Positions 52,057 to 63,442 of a stretch of DNA of 64,000 bases are shown in pieces. The notes under the pieces were generated by a model that did not search any database, was not told the DNA's origin, and saw only the letters and a program-made list of their open reading frames with translations. The DNA is taken from assembly GCF_000006445.2 (NCBI RefSeq), contig NC_006045.2:930001-994000 (forward strand), given 5' to 3'. This stretch comes from Debaryomyces hansenii CBS767. Its lineage: Eukaryota; Ascomycota; Pichiomycetes; Serinales; Debaryomycetaceae. Numbering within the stretch: the first letter of the stretch is position 1; each line of letters opens with the position of its first letter. Position numbers and translations under genes: made by a program.

Positions 52057-52513
52057 TGTTGAAGTAAATTCTCGAAAGTAGCATACATTATCAGGTCAGT
52101 ATCAGGTTAGGTAATCAGTCAGTCAGTTAATCAGTTAGTCAGTGTCAATTATAATATATAATTTACTTAATCTCTATATAAATTCTGTATTCAAGGAGGT
52201 CCAAAGACCTCTTTATATAGTCCAATATTTCCACAAGAATAGGAGTACGCTTCCCGTTGTTTCCAGGTAAACAGCGAATGGGAAGGCAGATATATGGAAA
52301 CCGAAAGGCATTTTATCAGTGCCTTTCTTCCAAGAAAAACTGCTATCCAATGATAGCTTCAACAATCATAAGGCGGGCGTAATCTTTATGGTATAACAAT
52401 AGAAAGCCAAACGGCATTCTGGTTCTATTGAGATATAAACGAATTTGCAGCCGCTTTACATGATTTCTCAATTTATTCTGACTTCGCATAAAATATACTA
52501 ATATATTTCAACA
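52057..52513 (-). repeat. Solo LTR (subtype I, 457 bp) inserted in a polypurine tract
   Basis: It is flanked by the target duplication CCCCT (52052-52056 and 52514-52518), so it is a genuine solo LTR that landed in the polypurine tract of the element whose LTR ends at 52048. Eight bases separate the two LTRs. Confidence 0.92.
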
Positions 52514-52569
52514 CCCCTTAATCCTAATTCTTGTCATTCCAGCAAGACTTCTCAAGTCCTGGAACTTAA
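52514..52569 (-). mobile_element. 56-bp remnant of a pol 3' end between LTRs
   Basis: It matches the last codons of family A pol (complement of CCCCTTAATCCTAATTCTTG onward) and ends in CTTAA where the next LTR begins. With CTTCCCCT at 52049 it is all that remains of the internal part of the element that owned the 51572 LTR. Confidence 0.85.
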
Positions 52570-53026
52570 TGTTGAAGTAAATTCTCGAAAGTAGCATACA
52601 TTATCAGGTCAGTATCAGGTTAGGTAATCAGTCAGTCAGTTAATCAGTTAGTCAGTGTCAATTATAATATATAATTTACTTAATCTCTATATAAATTCTG
52701 TATTCAAGGAGGTCCAAAGACCTCTTTATATAGTCCAATCTTTGCACAAGAATAGGAGTACGCTTCCCGTTGTTTCCAGGTAAACAGCGAATGGGAAGGC
52801 AGATATATGGAAACCGAAAGGCATTTTATCAGTGCCTTTCTTCCAAGAAAAACTGCTATCCAATGATAGCTTCAACAATCATAAGGCGGGCGTAATCTTT
52901 ATGGTATAACAATAGAAATCCAAACGGCATTCTGGTTCTATTGAGATATAAAAGAATTTGCAGCCGCTTTACATGATTTCTCAATTTATTCTGACTTCGC
53001 ATAAAATATACTAATATATTTCAACA
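52570..53026 (-). repeat. Copy 2, 3' LTR (subtype I, 457 bp)
   Basis: TG...CA termini; directly followed by the polypurine tract and pol end of copy 2. The left flank CTTAA has no matching duplicate at the far end of copy 2, so the right end was rearranged. Confidence 0.92.
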
Positions 53027-56000
53027 CTTCCCCTTAATCCTAATTCTTGTCATTCCAGCAAGACTTCTCAAGTCCTGGAACTTAATCTTATTTAATCCTT
53101 TTGTAAGCATGTCCGCAATTTGTGTATGGGTGCTAATCTGACAAAGTTTAATTTGTTTCTTTATTATATGCTCTCTTATGAAATGATGGCGTATGTCAAT
53201 ATGCTTAGTGCGCAGGTGAAATACAGGGTGCTCTGCAAGGAGTATACATGAGTTATTATCTTCGTGGATCGAGATGGGTAATTGTAATGGCACACGCATC
53301 TCGTCAAACAACATTATGATCCATAGCGCTTCTTTGGTAGCCTCACCCAATGCGAGATATTCAGCTTCAGTGGTCGACATTGCCACTGTAGTCTGTTTCT
53401 TGCTTTTCCACGAGATAGGAGCTCCTCCATATCTAACAATGTATCCTGTAATTGATTTCCTGTCGCTCTTGTCACTAGCCCAGTCACTATCACAATATAT
53501 ATCCAATGAGCTGTCTCCAGTATAATGGTGGCCGATATCTTGGGTTCCTTTAAGATATCTGAGGACATGTTTGGCACATTTCATATGCATCTCAGAGGGT
53601 TTAGCTAGGTGTCTACTAAGTATTCCAACAGCGTACGCAATATCTGTTCGAACAGTAGTAGATGCAAATAATAGCTTTCCTACTAGAGAGCGGTACCTGG
53701 TGGCATCACATTCTTCTGTGTTGTCCTTGTGTAAGTCCTCTCCGGCCAATGTCGGAGTTGCCACAGTGTTTGCATCACTCATGTCAAAGTCTTGCAAGAC
53801 CTTTCCAATGTAGTCATAGAGGCATATCTTGATACCATTGGTATTCTGTGCAATATTAATTCCTAGAAACTTCTTCGCAACCCCTAAGTCTTTCATTTTA
53901 AACTTCAGTGCGAGCATTTTCTTTACATCTTCAATTTCCTTCATATCCTTTCCTGATATAAGGATATCATCAACATAGAGGCCTATAATTATGTTCCCTC
54001 GAACATATATGCCTAACTCAGTGTCAATTCGGTTGAACCTATGTTCAGCAAGAAAATCTGAAATTGTAGTATTCCAACATATCGTAATGAAATATTTGGT
54101 GATGAAATATTTTAGTGAGAATGCAATTTATTTGAGAAAATGCAAACAGGTTGCAAAACGAAATAAATACTTGATTGAGTTAACAATGTGAATACTACCA
54201 GTGAATATTCCCATTTTAAGACAAATTGGATGACCATGAGCCGATAAAAAAAAAGGTTAATTAAACTATTCATTACTGGTTTAAGTAATACCCATTACCG
54301 TTAATGGAAACAGCGTTCAAATGTGTAATCCCAATATTCTACTATATAAGGAGGTCAATTTAAAAGGTATTCAGATTGTATTTTAGATAGTAAGTAATAT
54401 ATACTTGAAATTATTGATTATATTGTGCAAACTGTTATATTGTGTAAAACCTAAAAAATAGAAAAACAAATACTGAAATGAGTTCCCCCTTAGAGAAATT
54501 ACTTCAAGATATCGGTGCTTGTTTCAATCCATACAACGATTTGTTCAACTTGCAGACTTTCTCTGGTTCATTCTCATTAATAAAACCAACAGGCTGTTTC
54601 ATATAGAGTGTTTCCTCAACAGTACCGTTCAAAAATGCGGTATCTACATCCATCTGATGGACAACTCTATTATCAACAGCACTGAATGCTAGAAGTAGCT
54701 TCACAGATTCATATCTGATCACAGGACTGAAGGTATCTAAGTAGTCTTCCCCTGGAACCTGACTGAAGCCCTGTGCTACTAGTCTAGCTTTGTATCTACC
54801 ATCATCTTTCTTGGTAAATACCCATCTGTTGCCTATTGCTTTTCTATCCTTAGGCAACAGTACTAAATCCCATGTATTATTTGAGTAGTGAGCACTCATC
54901 TCACTATCCATGGCGATTTTCCATTTTTCAGCTTCGTCACTCAGCATTGCCTGTTTGTATGTTACTGGTACACCATCTTTCTTGGTACTAACAACATAGG
55001 CGTGTGACATGAAATAACCAGATCCTCTGACAACAAGCGAGGAGTCTGATTCAGTATGCAGTGTTTCATATTTCAGTTTCTTAGAAGGTTCAGTTTCTCC
55101 ATCCGACGATACTTCTGATCTTCTACGCAGTCTATCAGGCATAGTAATAGCTCTTCTTCTCCTCACAGGTTCATCAACATAATCCTCATCATCAGACTTA
55201 TCAAAGTTATCGTGATGACGTTCATAGAAAGAAGTAGCATAATCTTCCCCTGGAACCGAAGCTTCTGAGTCAGAAATGTACTCGATACGAGGACGAGACA
55301 CCTCTTGCGTTACGAGAGGGGACAACGGTTCAACCACTCTAGGAGTGGTGGTAATACCAGGAGAGGACGACAGCGAACCACGAGAAGGTGGGCCCACGAT
55401 ATCCATAGATGGCCCATCGACAGGAGACGCAAGATCCTGAGGGACCATAGAATCATGGGACGAAAAATCAGATTCAATATCAGACATGTCGACATCCAGC
55501 ACAGGTGGCGACATAAGAGTACCGGGGAGCTCAGCAGTAGCTCGAATCCCGGGAATGGATGAAAACGAAGACAGCGGCGACGACAGCGAGCCTATGGAGG
55601 CAATATCCCGTGGAATGTTAGTCATAGTTTGAAACGGAAACACAAATTCGTCAAACTTCACATTATTACTAACAGCAACTTTGCCAGAGTCGAGATCGAA
55701 AATACGATATGCATGTTGGGTTTGGGCATAACCAAGCATAACACCTCGAATAGACCGAGGAGACAACTTCGACGATCTCAATTGTTGTGGAATAAGAGCA
55801 TACGCCATGCATCCAAATGGGCGCAAATGGTCCCACTGGGCATGACTCTTATACCACCGTTGATAGGGATATTGCTTATCAATAGCAGTCGACGGTAATC
55901 TATTAAGAAGATAAGTAGCACACGCTACAGCTTCGGCCCAAAAACACAGGGGCGTGGATGCATGAAACATCATGGCACGACATTTTTCATTGATCGTACG

Positions 56001-57694
56001 AATGGCTCGTTCACTGACGCCATTCTGATGACTATTGTACGCAACAGTGGTTTGGTGAGTGATCCCTTGAGCTTTAAGAAATTGCTGCAATTGGGACGAC
56101 ATATACTCACCACCATTATCGGTGCGAAAAGTAACCGGCTTGTAGCCACCACGATTATGAAAGAATCGTTCAGACTGAAGAAAATATGAGCGCGCACACT
56201 CATATACATCAGATTTTTGTTTAACAGGATACACTGCCATATAGTGAGTGTAATCATCAACAAAGACAACATAATATAAGTCTTGGGTTAGACTCGGCTG
56301 GGAAAACGGCCCACAGACATCAGAGTGGACAAGCTCCAACGGAGTCTTCACAGTGCGACCGGAAGTGGTCGACGTTTTAGGGAGAGCGTGCGTAGCCTTC
56401 GCACGAATACACGACTCACAAAGGGAATCCTTCGATTCCGACTTCAACGCAGCAGCATACGAAGGACATAAGGTGCCAATGCGTTGCGCAACCTTACGAC
56501 TTGGATGACCAAGACGAGAATGGGCATCCATTGTAGCAGTAAACGCAGTGCCAGCTGATACATTATGAGCAGGCAAGCATGGGAGTGAAAATTGATAAAG
56601 ATCATCCTTCGTAAGAGCAGCAACCTGAAGGCCTAAACGAAGGTCAACGATACCATCGGGTAGAAGGTGGAATGTTGAACCTCCTTTAGATGCACGGCTA
56701 ACCGAGATTAAATTACGACCGCAGGAAGGAACATACTGCACATCCTCAACGGGGAGTATAGAACCATCAGGTAACGTAAATTTCAATGTTCCAGTACCAA
56801 GGATCTTGAACGTGGTAGCAGGGTCAAGTCCAGCAATGGTACCAGAGTTATCAGGATTAAAATCATGAAGTAGGTCCTTCTGATGCGTAATATGAACAGA
56901 CGCACCAGTATCAAGAAGGAAGACATCACTATGGCTATCAGTAGCAGCTGCACAACCATGAGATACCGAGGCAGAAGACGTCTGGTGACCGGTGTCAGCA
57001 TAGGCAGCAGTGTGCTGACTAGGTTTGGGGACCAAGTAACTAAGCCCACATACAGCATTGGTGGGAGAGACGCTGGGTTTCTCCTCAGTATATGTCACAA
57101 AATAATTGGGCTTATTCGTCGGCTTCGGTGGTTGCAGATTCCAATACTCGTCATCACTTCGAGAGGGACAGACATTCAGTTTGTGGCCAATGCCACCACA
57201 TTTGAAACAAGTCAACTTAGACTTGATCATAATTCTTCGAGGGTTTCGCTGCAGGACCACAAGAGCCATACTAGACTCATCGGACACGGGGGAACTTGTC
57301 TCGTGAAGAATCTCAGAGATCCCGTCTTTCAATGCAAGCCAATTAAGACGGGAGGGAACGTATTCGTCAAGACGAATAATAACGTTCTTAACAGTGCTGT
57401 TATTAACACAACTGTGAAAGAAGAGAATCCGCTGGCCTTCATCCAAAGGAAGAAGGTCCAGGTCAGCATCTTCAAGAAGTTGAATCTTAGCAGCAAGCGA
57501 TACAGTAGAATCAAAAAGCTGACGGGTTAACGTGGAATGAAGCTCTAAATGCTGCTTAACAGAAATAGTTCCAAAGTCGCGGAATAGAGCATGCCATAAA
57601 TTAAGTCCACGTAAACCACGTTTAGTACAGTACGTCGCATAAACAGCAGACGTAATGCACTTTTTCAAAAGCTTGTCAAGGATCAGATCAAACT
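53021..57694 (-). pseudogene. Copy 2 Gag-Pol, N-terminally truncated and split by an LTR
   Basis: The same frame as copy 1, open from the gag truncation to 54510 and again from 54084 to the TGA in the 3' LTR (53021-53023). The break lies in RT just after YGLKQAPI and is due only to the nested LTR. All of CCHC, protease, integrase, RT and RNase H motifs are intact. It could not be expressed as a whole because its 5' LTR and start are gone. Confidence 0.88.
54085..54509 (+). repeat. Solo LTR of a second, related family (B), 425 bp
   Basis: It is flanked by the 5-bp target duplication TATCG (54080-54084 and 54510-54514) inside copy 2 RT. It begins TAATGAAATATTTGG and ends ATTACTTCAAGA, so its ends are TA...GA rather than TG...CA. 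The TATA box CTATATAAGG is near 54340. Near the end, ATG 54478 opens MSSPLEKLLQD, parallel to MYATFENLLQQ in family A LTRs. It lies in the opposite orientation to copy 2. Confidence 0.85.
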
Positions 57695-58171
57695 TGTTGA
57701 AATATCTTAGTATATTTTATGCGAAGTCAGAATTAATTGAGAGTTTATATAAACTGGCTGCGAAACATTGTTATTCTGATTATTTTATTTGAATACAATA
57801 CCATATCTACAAGGCTCATTGTTCAAATGATAACGATAAGCTTATCTGTAATTGTTCAAGTGTATAATGAGTTATCATTGGATAGCTCCTTATCTTGAAT
57901 GATAAATACAGATAACAAGCCTCGTAGATCTAATGAATCTGCCTTCCCATTGGCCGTTTACCTGGAAACAACGGGAAGCGTACTCCTATTCTTGTGGAAA
58001 TACTGGACTATATAAAGAGGTCTCTGGACCTCCTGAAATACAGAATCTATATAGAGATTAAGTAAATTATATATTATAATTGACACTGACTAACTGATTA
58101 ACTGACTGACTGATTACCTAACCTGATACTGACCTGATAATGTATGCTACTTTCGAGAATTTACTTCAACA
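57695..58171 (+). repeat. LTR subtype II (477 bp), inverted relative to copy 2
   Basis: It reads TGTTGAAATATCTTAG...TTTACTTCAACA on the plus strand. By eye it is the reverse complement of 51572-52048 along its length, giving a 477-bp inverted repeat 6.1 kb apart. Flanks AAACT and AAATC do not match, so it is not a simple solo LTR. Confidence 0.9.
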
Positions 58172-58565
58172 AAATCTACATTGCATATTTTTAATGAGCA
58201 TGCGATTAATTTGAGAAAATGTAATCTGGTTGCAAAAATATATTAAATTCCTATTCAAGTTAACAAATGGATTGCTCTTCTTAAATATTTCTAGTTTAAG
58301 CCAAGTGGGTTAATAAGTGGGTTAGAAACCTTAAAACTGGCTAGTTTGAGTAATTAAATTGAGAATATTAATTACCACTAACGGTAAAGGCTTAATTGAG
58401 TAATTCTAATATTCTACTATATAAGAAGTCAATTGAAGAGCTAATTATATAGTATTTGGAGATTAAGTAAATTATATATTATAATACTGATTATACTGAT
58501 TAAAAATTTGAAAAATTAAAAATGAATACTGATAGGACTTCACCTTTAGAGAGATTACTTCAAGA
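58172..58565 (+). repeat. Family B LTR, diverged copy
   Basis: It aligns with 54085-54509 from about 58190: a shared TTTGAGAAAATG block, the TTCTACTATATAAG TATA region, and the coding end (ATG 58522, MNTDRTSPLERLLQD). Its first bases are degraded or truncated against the family A LTR. A 27-bp block at 58459-58485 (GAGATTAAGTAAATTATATA and on) is identical to the R region of family A LTRs. Confidence 0.75.
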
Positions 58566-58675
58566 CTTCCATACTTGACAACGTATCCTGAGATGGATTT
58601 CTGTCGGTGGAGCACTTCCCAGTCACTATCACAGTATATATCCTATGAGTTATCTCTAGTATAATATCTTGTATT
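58566..58675 (-). mobile_element. Diverged copia pol (RNase H) fragment, family B
   Basis: The plus strand reads CTTCCATACTTGACAACGTA and continues through CCCAGTCACTATCACA to near 58675. It aligns with copy 1 RNase H DNA around 45985-46085, but with many substitutions and deletions. It marks an older, related element. Confidence 0.7.
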
Positions 58676-58697
58676 ACTCTTGTTCTACCAAAAGTTC

Positions 58698-58850
58698 CTA
58701 ATCATAATCATCATCATAGTCACCAGTATCGCCTCTTTCTTGCCCTGAAACGGCATCTTCAGAAGCATAATATACACAATAAGCCGACATCGGAAAGTTC
58801 GACAGAGGTGCAGATGACTTCACAATTGCACGTGAGTATATAGCAATATT
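58698..58850 (-). pseudogene. C-terminal fragment of an unrecognised gene
   Basis: A 50-codon minus-strand frame ends in TAG (58698-58700), with the acidic terminus GDTGDYDDDYD after a hydrophobic-aromatic stretch (SAYCVYYAS). It is bounded upstream by a stop at 58851. The acidic tail looks like a natural protein end, but the fragment is short and no family is recognised. Confidence 0.25.
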
Positions 58851-58876
58851 TTAATAAACTCGACGATCTCAATAAA

Positions 58877-59922
58877 ATGATTGGAACGGCATTAAATTAT
58901 TTTCACTTCATGGTAGAGATTGATATTATTAAAGATAGAGCTATTAAAACAGTCTGCATAATTACCATATTATTAATATTATTAACATGGTTGCTATTGA
59001 AAACTTATTGAGTAAACGTAGCTAGTATGCAGCCTTGGGTAGGGCAATAGGTACGGGTATTGTTGTGTCAACCAAGAATATCAGTACAGGTGTAGCTACC
59101 GTGACTTGCTCTTCTGCATTAATCGCATGGATAGCTAGTGCTCCATTGTCGGCTGGATTAGCTATATCATGTGCAGCTTCCACCGTCATAGCTACCGTGT
59201 CTAGTGCAGCTTATCAAGCATTACATCAAGGAGGCATAGATATTACAGGAAAACGTGAACTATACGAGTTATACTCACACCCGCTAGCTGAAAACGTTAT
59301 GGTGAATAAACTTGGCTATGCTCATGGTTATGCAGTAGATAGTGCTAGTATAATGGATGAATACAATGATAGAGCAAATGATGCAGGCTTGGAGTTACTT
59401 GGCATTATAAGGAATGTGCACTATGTTAGTCACGTGAATGGCACAGTTTTAATGACGGCGATGAGTGCTAGCTCAAAGCCTGATATGGCTGCCTACAGCG
59501 ATAGTGTCGCTTTCTCTAGCAAGTACGGTAATCACGTGGCTATAGGCGGACATAATGCTTCTGACTTGATTAATAAAATATTGGACTACAGTCCAAATGA
59601 TACCAAGGCAATAGAGAAGAGAGGAGGTTATTATATAGATTGGGTGCTGTATAGTTATGATAATGTCAACAGAGGCTTAACACAGGCATGGTATGATACA
59701 GACGGTGAGTTTGGTATATATGAGCTGACCGATGAAGGTCTTAAGAATATAGATAGTAACATGGGTCAGAAATTGTGTGCCACTAGTTTCAGTTGTCCTA
59801 AAGCTTACGAAATATGCTCAGCATCTACAGCTGAAAACAACAATGCATTCCACGGTGAAGTATACTGGAATGCTTATGGAGGTGTTGACGGATTCTGTAA
59901 TCAAAATAACGACGATACGTGA
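58877..59922 (+). pseudogene. Broken secreted killer-toxin-like precursor gene
   Basis: The main frame (59026-59922, no ATG until about residue 89 of the part counted from 59035) encodes a secretory-type protein. Counted from 59035: a hydrophobic segment at about 20-60; Lys-Arg Kex2-type sites at 73-74 and 195-196; N-glycosylation sequons at 15, 135, 174 and 188, three of them between the two Kex2 sites; six Cys at 25, 46, 248, 254, 261 and 288. Upstream, ATG 58877 opens a 44-codon frame with a signal-like hydrophobic stretch (residues about 26-41), but it ends at 59009 in another frame, and an in-frame TAG stands at 59023. The order hydrophobic part, glycosylated middle, Cys-bearing end recalls the alpha-gamma-beta layout of K1-type preprotoxins. 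Homology is not shown; another secreted protein is possible. Confidence 0.5.
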
Positions 59923-60027
59923 TAGAAAAATAAAATAATTAAAAATAAAAAAAAAAAAAGGAAAAAAATATTAAAGCCCAAAAACAAAACCTAAACATAA
60001 TATTATATCCTAAATATATGTATTACA
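59923..60027 (+). other. A-rich tract downstream of the killer-like gene
   Basis: After the stop at 59922 the plus strand is strongly A-rich to about 60000, including a 13-A run at 59947-59959 interrupted soon after by GG. It then meets an LTR end at 60028. It may be a plain AT-rich 3' region or a trace of a polyadenylated or A-tract-bearing RNA copied into DNA. Confidence 0.5.
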
Positions 60028-60072
60028 TGTTGAAGTAAATTCTCAAAAGTAGCATACATTGTCATGTCAGTC
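60028..60072 (-). repeat. 45-bp LTR end (subtype III), fused to pol
   Basis: TGTTGAAGTAAATTCTCAAA and on to GTCAG, the terminal part of an LTR like the one at 63443 (CTCAAAAG instead of CTCGAAAG). It joins pol at TCATTTCAAAG with a few bases of microhomology (TCAG), so a deletion removed most of the LTR and the pol C-terminus. Confidence 0.85.
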
Positions 60073-63000
60073 ATTTCAAAGTCCTGCAACACCTTTCCAA
60101 TGTAGTCATAGAGACATATCTTGATACCATTGGTATCCTGAGCAATATTAATTCCTAGAAACTTCTTCGCAACTCCTAAGTCTTTCATTTTAAACTTCAG
60201 TGCGAGCATTTTCTTTACATCTTCAATTTCCTTCATATCCTTTCCTGATATAAGGATATCATCAACATAGAGGCCAATAATTATGTTCCCTCGAACGTAT
60301 ATGCCTAACTCAGTGTCAATTCGGTTGAACCTATGTTCAGCAAGAAAATCTGAAATTGTAGTATTCCAACATATCGGTGCTTGTTTCAACCCATACAACG
60401 ATTTGTTCAACTTACAGACTTTCTCTGGTTCATTCTCATTAATAAATCCAACAGGCTGTTTCATATAGAGTGTTTCCTCAACAGTACCGTTCAAAAATGC
60501 GGTATCTACATCCATCTGATGGACAACTCTATTATCAACAGCACTGAATGCTAGAAGTAGCTTAACAGATTCATATCTGATCACAGGACTGAAGGTATCT
60601 AAGTAGTCTTCCCCTGGAACCTGACTGAAGCCCTGTGCTACTAGTCTAGCTTTGTATCTACCATCATCTTTCTTGGTAAATACCCATCTGTTGCCTATTG
60701 CTTTTCTATCCTTAGGCAACAGTACTAAATCCCATGTATTATTTGAGTAGTGAGCACTCATCTCACTATCCATGGCGATTTTCCATTTTTCAGCTTCGTC
60801 ACTCAGCATTGCCTGTTTGTACGTCACTGGTACACCATCTTTCTTTGTACTGACAACATAGGCATGTGACATAAAATACGCAGATCCTCTGACAACAAGC
60901 GAGGAGTCTGATTCAGTATGCAGTGTTTCATATTTCAGTTTCTTAGAAGGTTCAGTTTCTCCATCCGACGATACTTCTGATCTTCTACGCAGTCTATCAG
61001 GCATAGTAATAGCTCTTCTTCTCCTCACAGGTTCATCAACATAATCCTCATCATCAGACTTATCAAAGTTATCGTGATGACGTTCATAGAAAGAAGTAGC
61101 GTAGTCTTCCCCTGGAACCGAAGCTTCTGAGTCAGAAATGTACTCGATACGAGGACGAGACACCTCTTGCGTTACGAGAGGGGACAACGGTTCAACCACT
61201 CTAGGAGTGGTGGTAATAACAGGAGAGGACGACAGCGAACCACGAGAAGGTGGGCCCACGATATCCATAGATGGCCCATCGACAGGAGACGCAAGATCCT
61301 GAGGGACCATAGAATCATGGGACGAAAAATCAGATTCAATATCAGACATGTCGACATCCAGCACAGGTGGCGACATAAGAGTACCGGGGAGCTCAGCAGT
61401 AGCTCGAATCCCGGGAATGGATGAAAACGAAGACAGCGACGACGACAGCGGGCCTATGGAGGCAATATCCCGTGGAATGTTAGTCATAGTTTGAAACGGA
61501 AACACAAATTCGTCAAACTTCACATTATTACTAACAGCTATTTTGCCAGAGTCGAGATCAAAGATACGATATGCATGTTGGGTTTGGGCATAACCAACCA
61601 TAACACCTCGAATGGAACGAGGAGACAACTTCGACGATCTCAATTGTTGTGGAATAAGAGCATACGCCATGCATCCAAATGGGCGTAATTGATCCCACTG
61701 GGCATGACTCTTATACCACCGTTGATAGGGATATTGCTTATCAATAGTAGTCGACGGCAAGATATTGAGAAGATAAGTAGCACACGCTACAGCTTCGGCC
61801 CAAAAACACAGGGGCGTGGATGCGTGGAACATCATGGCACGACATTTTTCATTGATGGTACGAATGGCTCGTTCACTGACGCCATTCTGATGACTATTGT
61901 ACGCAACAGTGGTTTGGTGAGTGATCCCTTGAGCTTTAAGAAATTGCTGCAATTGGGACGACATATACTCACCACCATTATCGGTGTGAAAAATAACCGG
62001 CTTGTAGCCACCACGATTATGAAAGAATCGTTCAGACTGAAGAAAATATGAGCGCGCACACTCATATACATCAGATTTTTGTTTAACAGGATACACTGCC
62101 ATATAGTGAGTGTAATCATCAACAAAGACAACATAATATGAGTCTTGGGTTAAACTCGGCTGGGAAAACGGTCCACAGACATCAGAGTGGACAAGTTCCA
62201 ACGGGGTCTTCACAATACGACCGGAAGTGGTCGAAGTCTTGGGAAGAGAGTGCATAGCCTTCGCACGAATACACGACTCACAGAGGGAATCCTTCGATTC
62301 CGATTTCACAGCATCAGCATACGAAGGTTCCGATGCGTTGTGCAACCGCACGACTGGGATGACCAAGACGAGAATGAGCATCCATTGTAGCAGCAAACGC
62401 AGTGCCAGATGATACACTACGAGCAGGCAAGGATGGTAATGAAAATTGATAAAGGCCATCCTTCGTGAGAGCAGCAACCGGAAGGCCTAAGCGAAGGTCA
62501 ACAATACTATCGCGTAAGACGTGGAAAGTTGCACCGTTGATAGCCGCACGGCTAGCCGAGATTAAATTACGACCGCAGGAAGGAACATACTGCACATCCT
62601 CAACGGGGAGTATGGAACCATCAGGTAACGTAAATTTCAATGTTCCAGTACCAAGGACGTTGAACGTAGTAACAGGGTCAAGTCCAGCAATTGTACCGGA
62701 GGTATCAGGATTAAAGTCATGGAGTAAGTCCTTCCGATGCGTAATATGAACAGAGGCACCAGAATCATAAAGGAAGACATCACTATGACTATCAGTAGCA
62801 GCTGCACAACCATGAGAGACCGAGGCAGAAGACGACTGGTGACCGGTGTCAGCATAGGCAGCAGTGTGCTGACTAGGTTTGGGGACCAAGTAACTAAGCC
62901 CACATACAGCATTGGTGGGAGAGACGCTGGGTTTCTCCTCAGTATATGTCACAAAATAATTGGGCTTATTCGTCGGCTTCAGTGGTTGCAGACTTCTATA

Positions 63001-63437
63001 CTCGTCATCACTTCGAGACGGACAGACATTCAGTTTGTGGCCAATGCCACCACATTTGAAACAAGTCAACTTAGACTTGATCATAATTCTTCGAGGTGTT
63101 CGCTGCAGGACCACGAGAGCCATACTAGACTCATCGGACACGGGGGAACTTGTCTCGTGAAGAATCTCAGAGATCCCGTCTTTCAATGCAAGCCAATTAA
63201 GACGGGAGGGAACGTATTCGTCAAGACGAATAATAACGTTCTTAACAGTACTGTTATTAACACAACTGTGAAAGAAGAGAATCCGCTGGCCTTCATCCAA
63301 AGGAAGAAGGTCCAGGTCAGCATCTTCAAGAAGTTGAATCTTAGCAGCAAGCGATACAGTAGAATCAAAAAGTTGACGGGTTAACGTGGAATGGAGCTCT
63401 AAATGCTGCTTAACAGAAATAGTTCCAAAGTCGCGGA
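60073..63437 (-). mobile_element. Copy 3: truncated and frameshifted family A element
   Basis: Gag-pol from within gag (63437) to early RNase H (60073). It is more diverged from copies 1 and 2 than they are from each other. An 8-nt deletion near 62325 shifts the frame in the GAG-pre-integrase region, so the CCHC-protease part (to about 62314) and the integrase-RT part (from about 62330) lie in different frames. The 3' end is lost by the deletion at 60072 and the 5' end at an opposite-oriented LTR. It is a dead copy. Confidence 0.9.
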
Positions 63438-63442
63438 AAACT

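Larger units (their letters stand above)
52570..57694 (-). mobile_element. Copy 2: truncated family A element with nested family B LTR
   Basis: It runs from its 3' LTR through complete pol to gag, then stops inside gag at 57694 where a plus-oriented LTR begins. The 5' LTR, primer site and Gag N-terminus are lost. Its pol differs from copy 1 at only a handful of bases over 3 kb, by eye. A 425-bp family B LTR is inserted at 54085. There is no target duplication at its outer ends. Confidence 0.9.

Noticed and set aside
45133..53026. Regularly spaced repeats that might suggest a CRISPR-like array
   Set aside because: The repeats are 457-477 bp LTRs with TG...CA ends and target duplications in a eukaryotic genome.
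58172..58300. Continuation of the severed zinc-cluster gene after the transposon block
   Set aside because: The sequence after 58171 matches a family B LTR and gives a stop within eight codons in the frame of the remnant.
58861..58876. Short match CGACGATCTCAAT to family A integrase DNA just before the killer-like gene
   Set aside because: Only about 15 bases match and the flanks do not; chance cannot be excluded.
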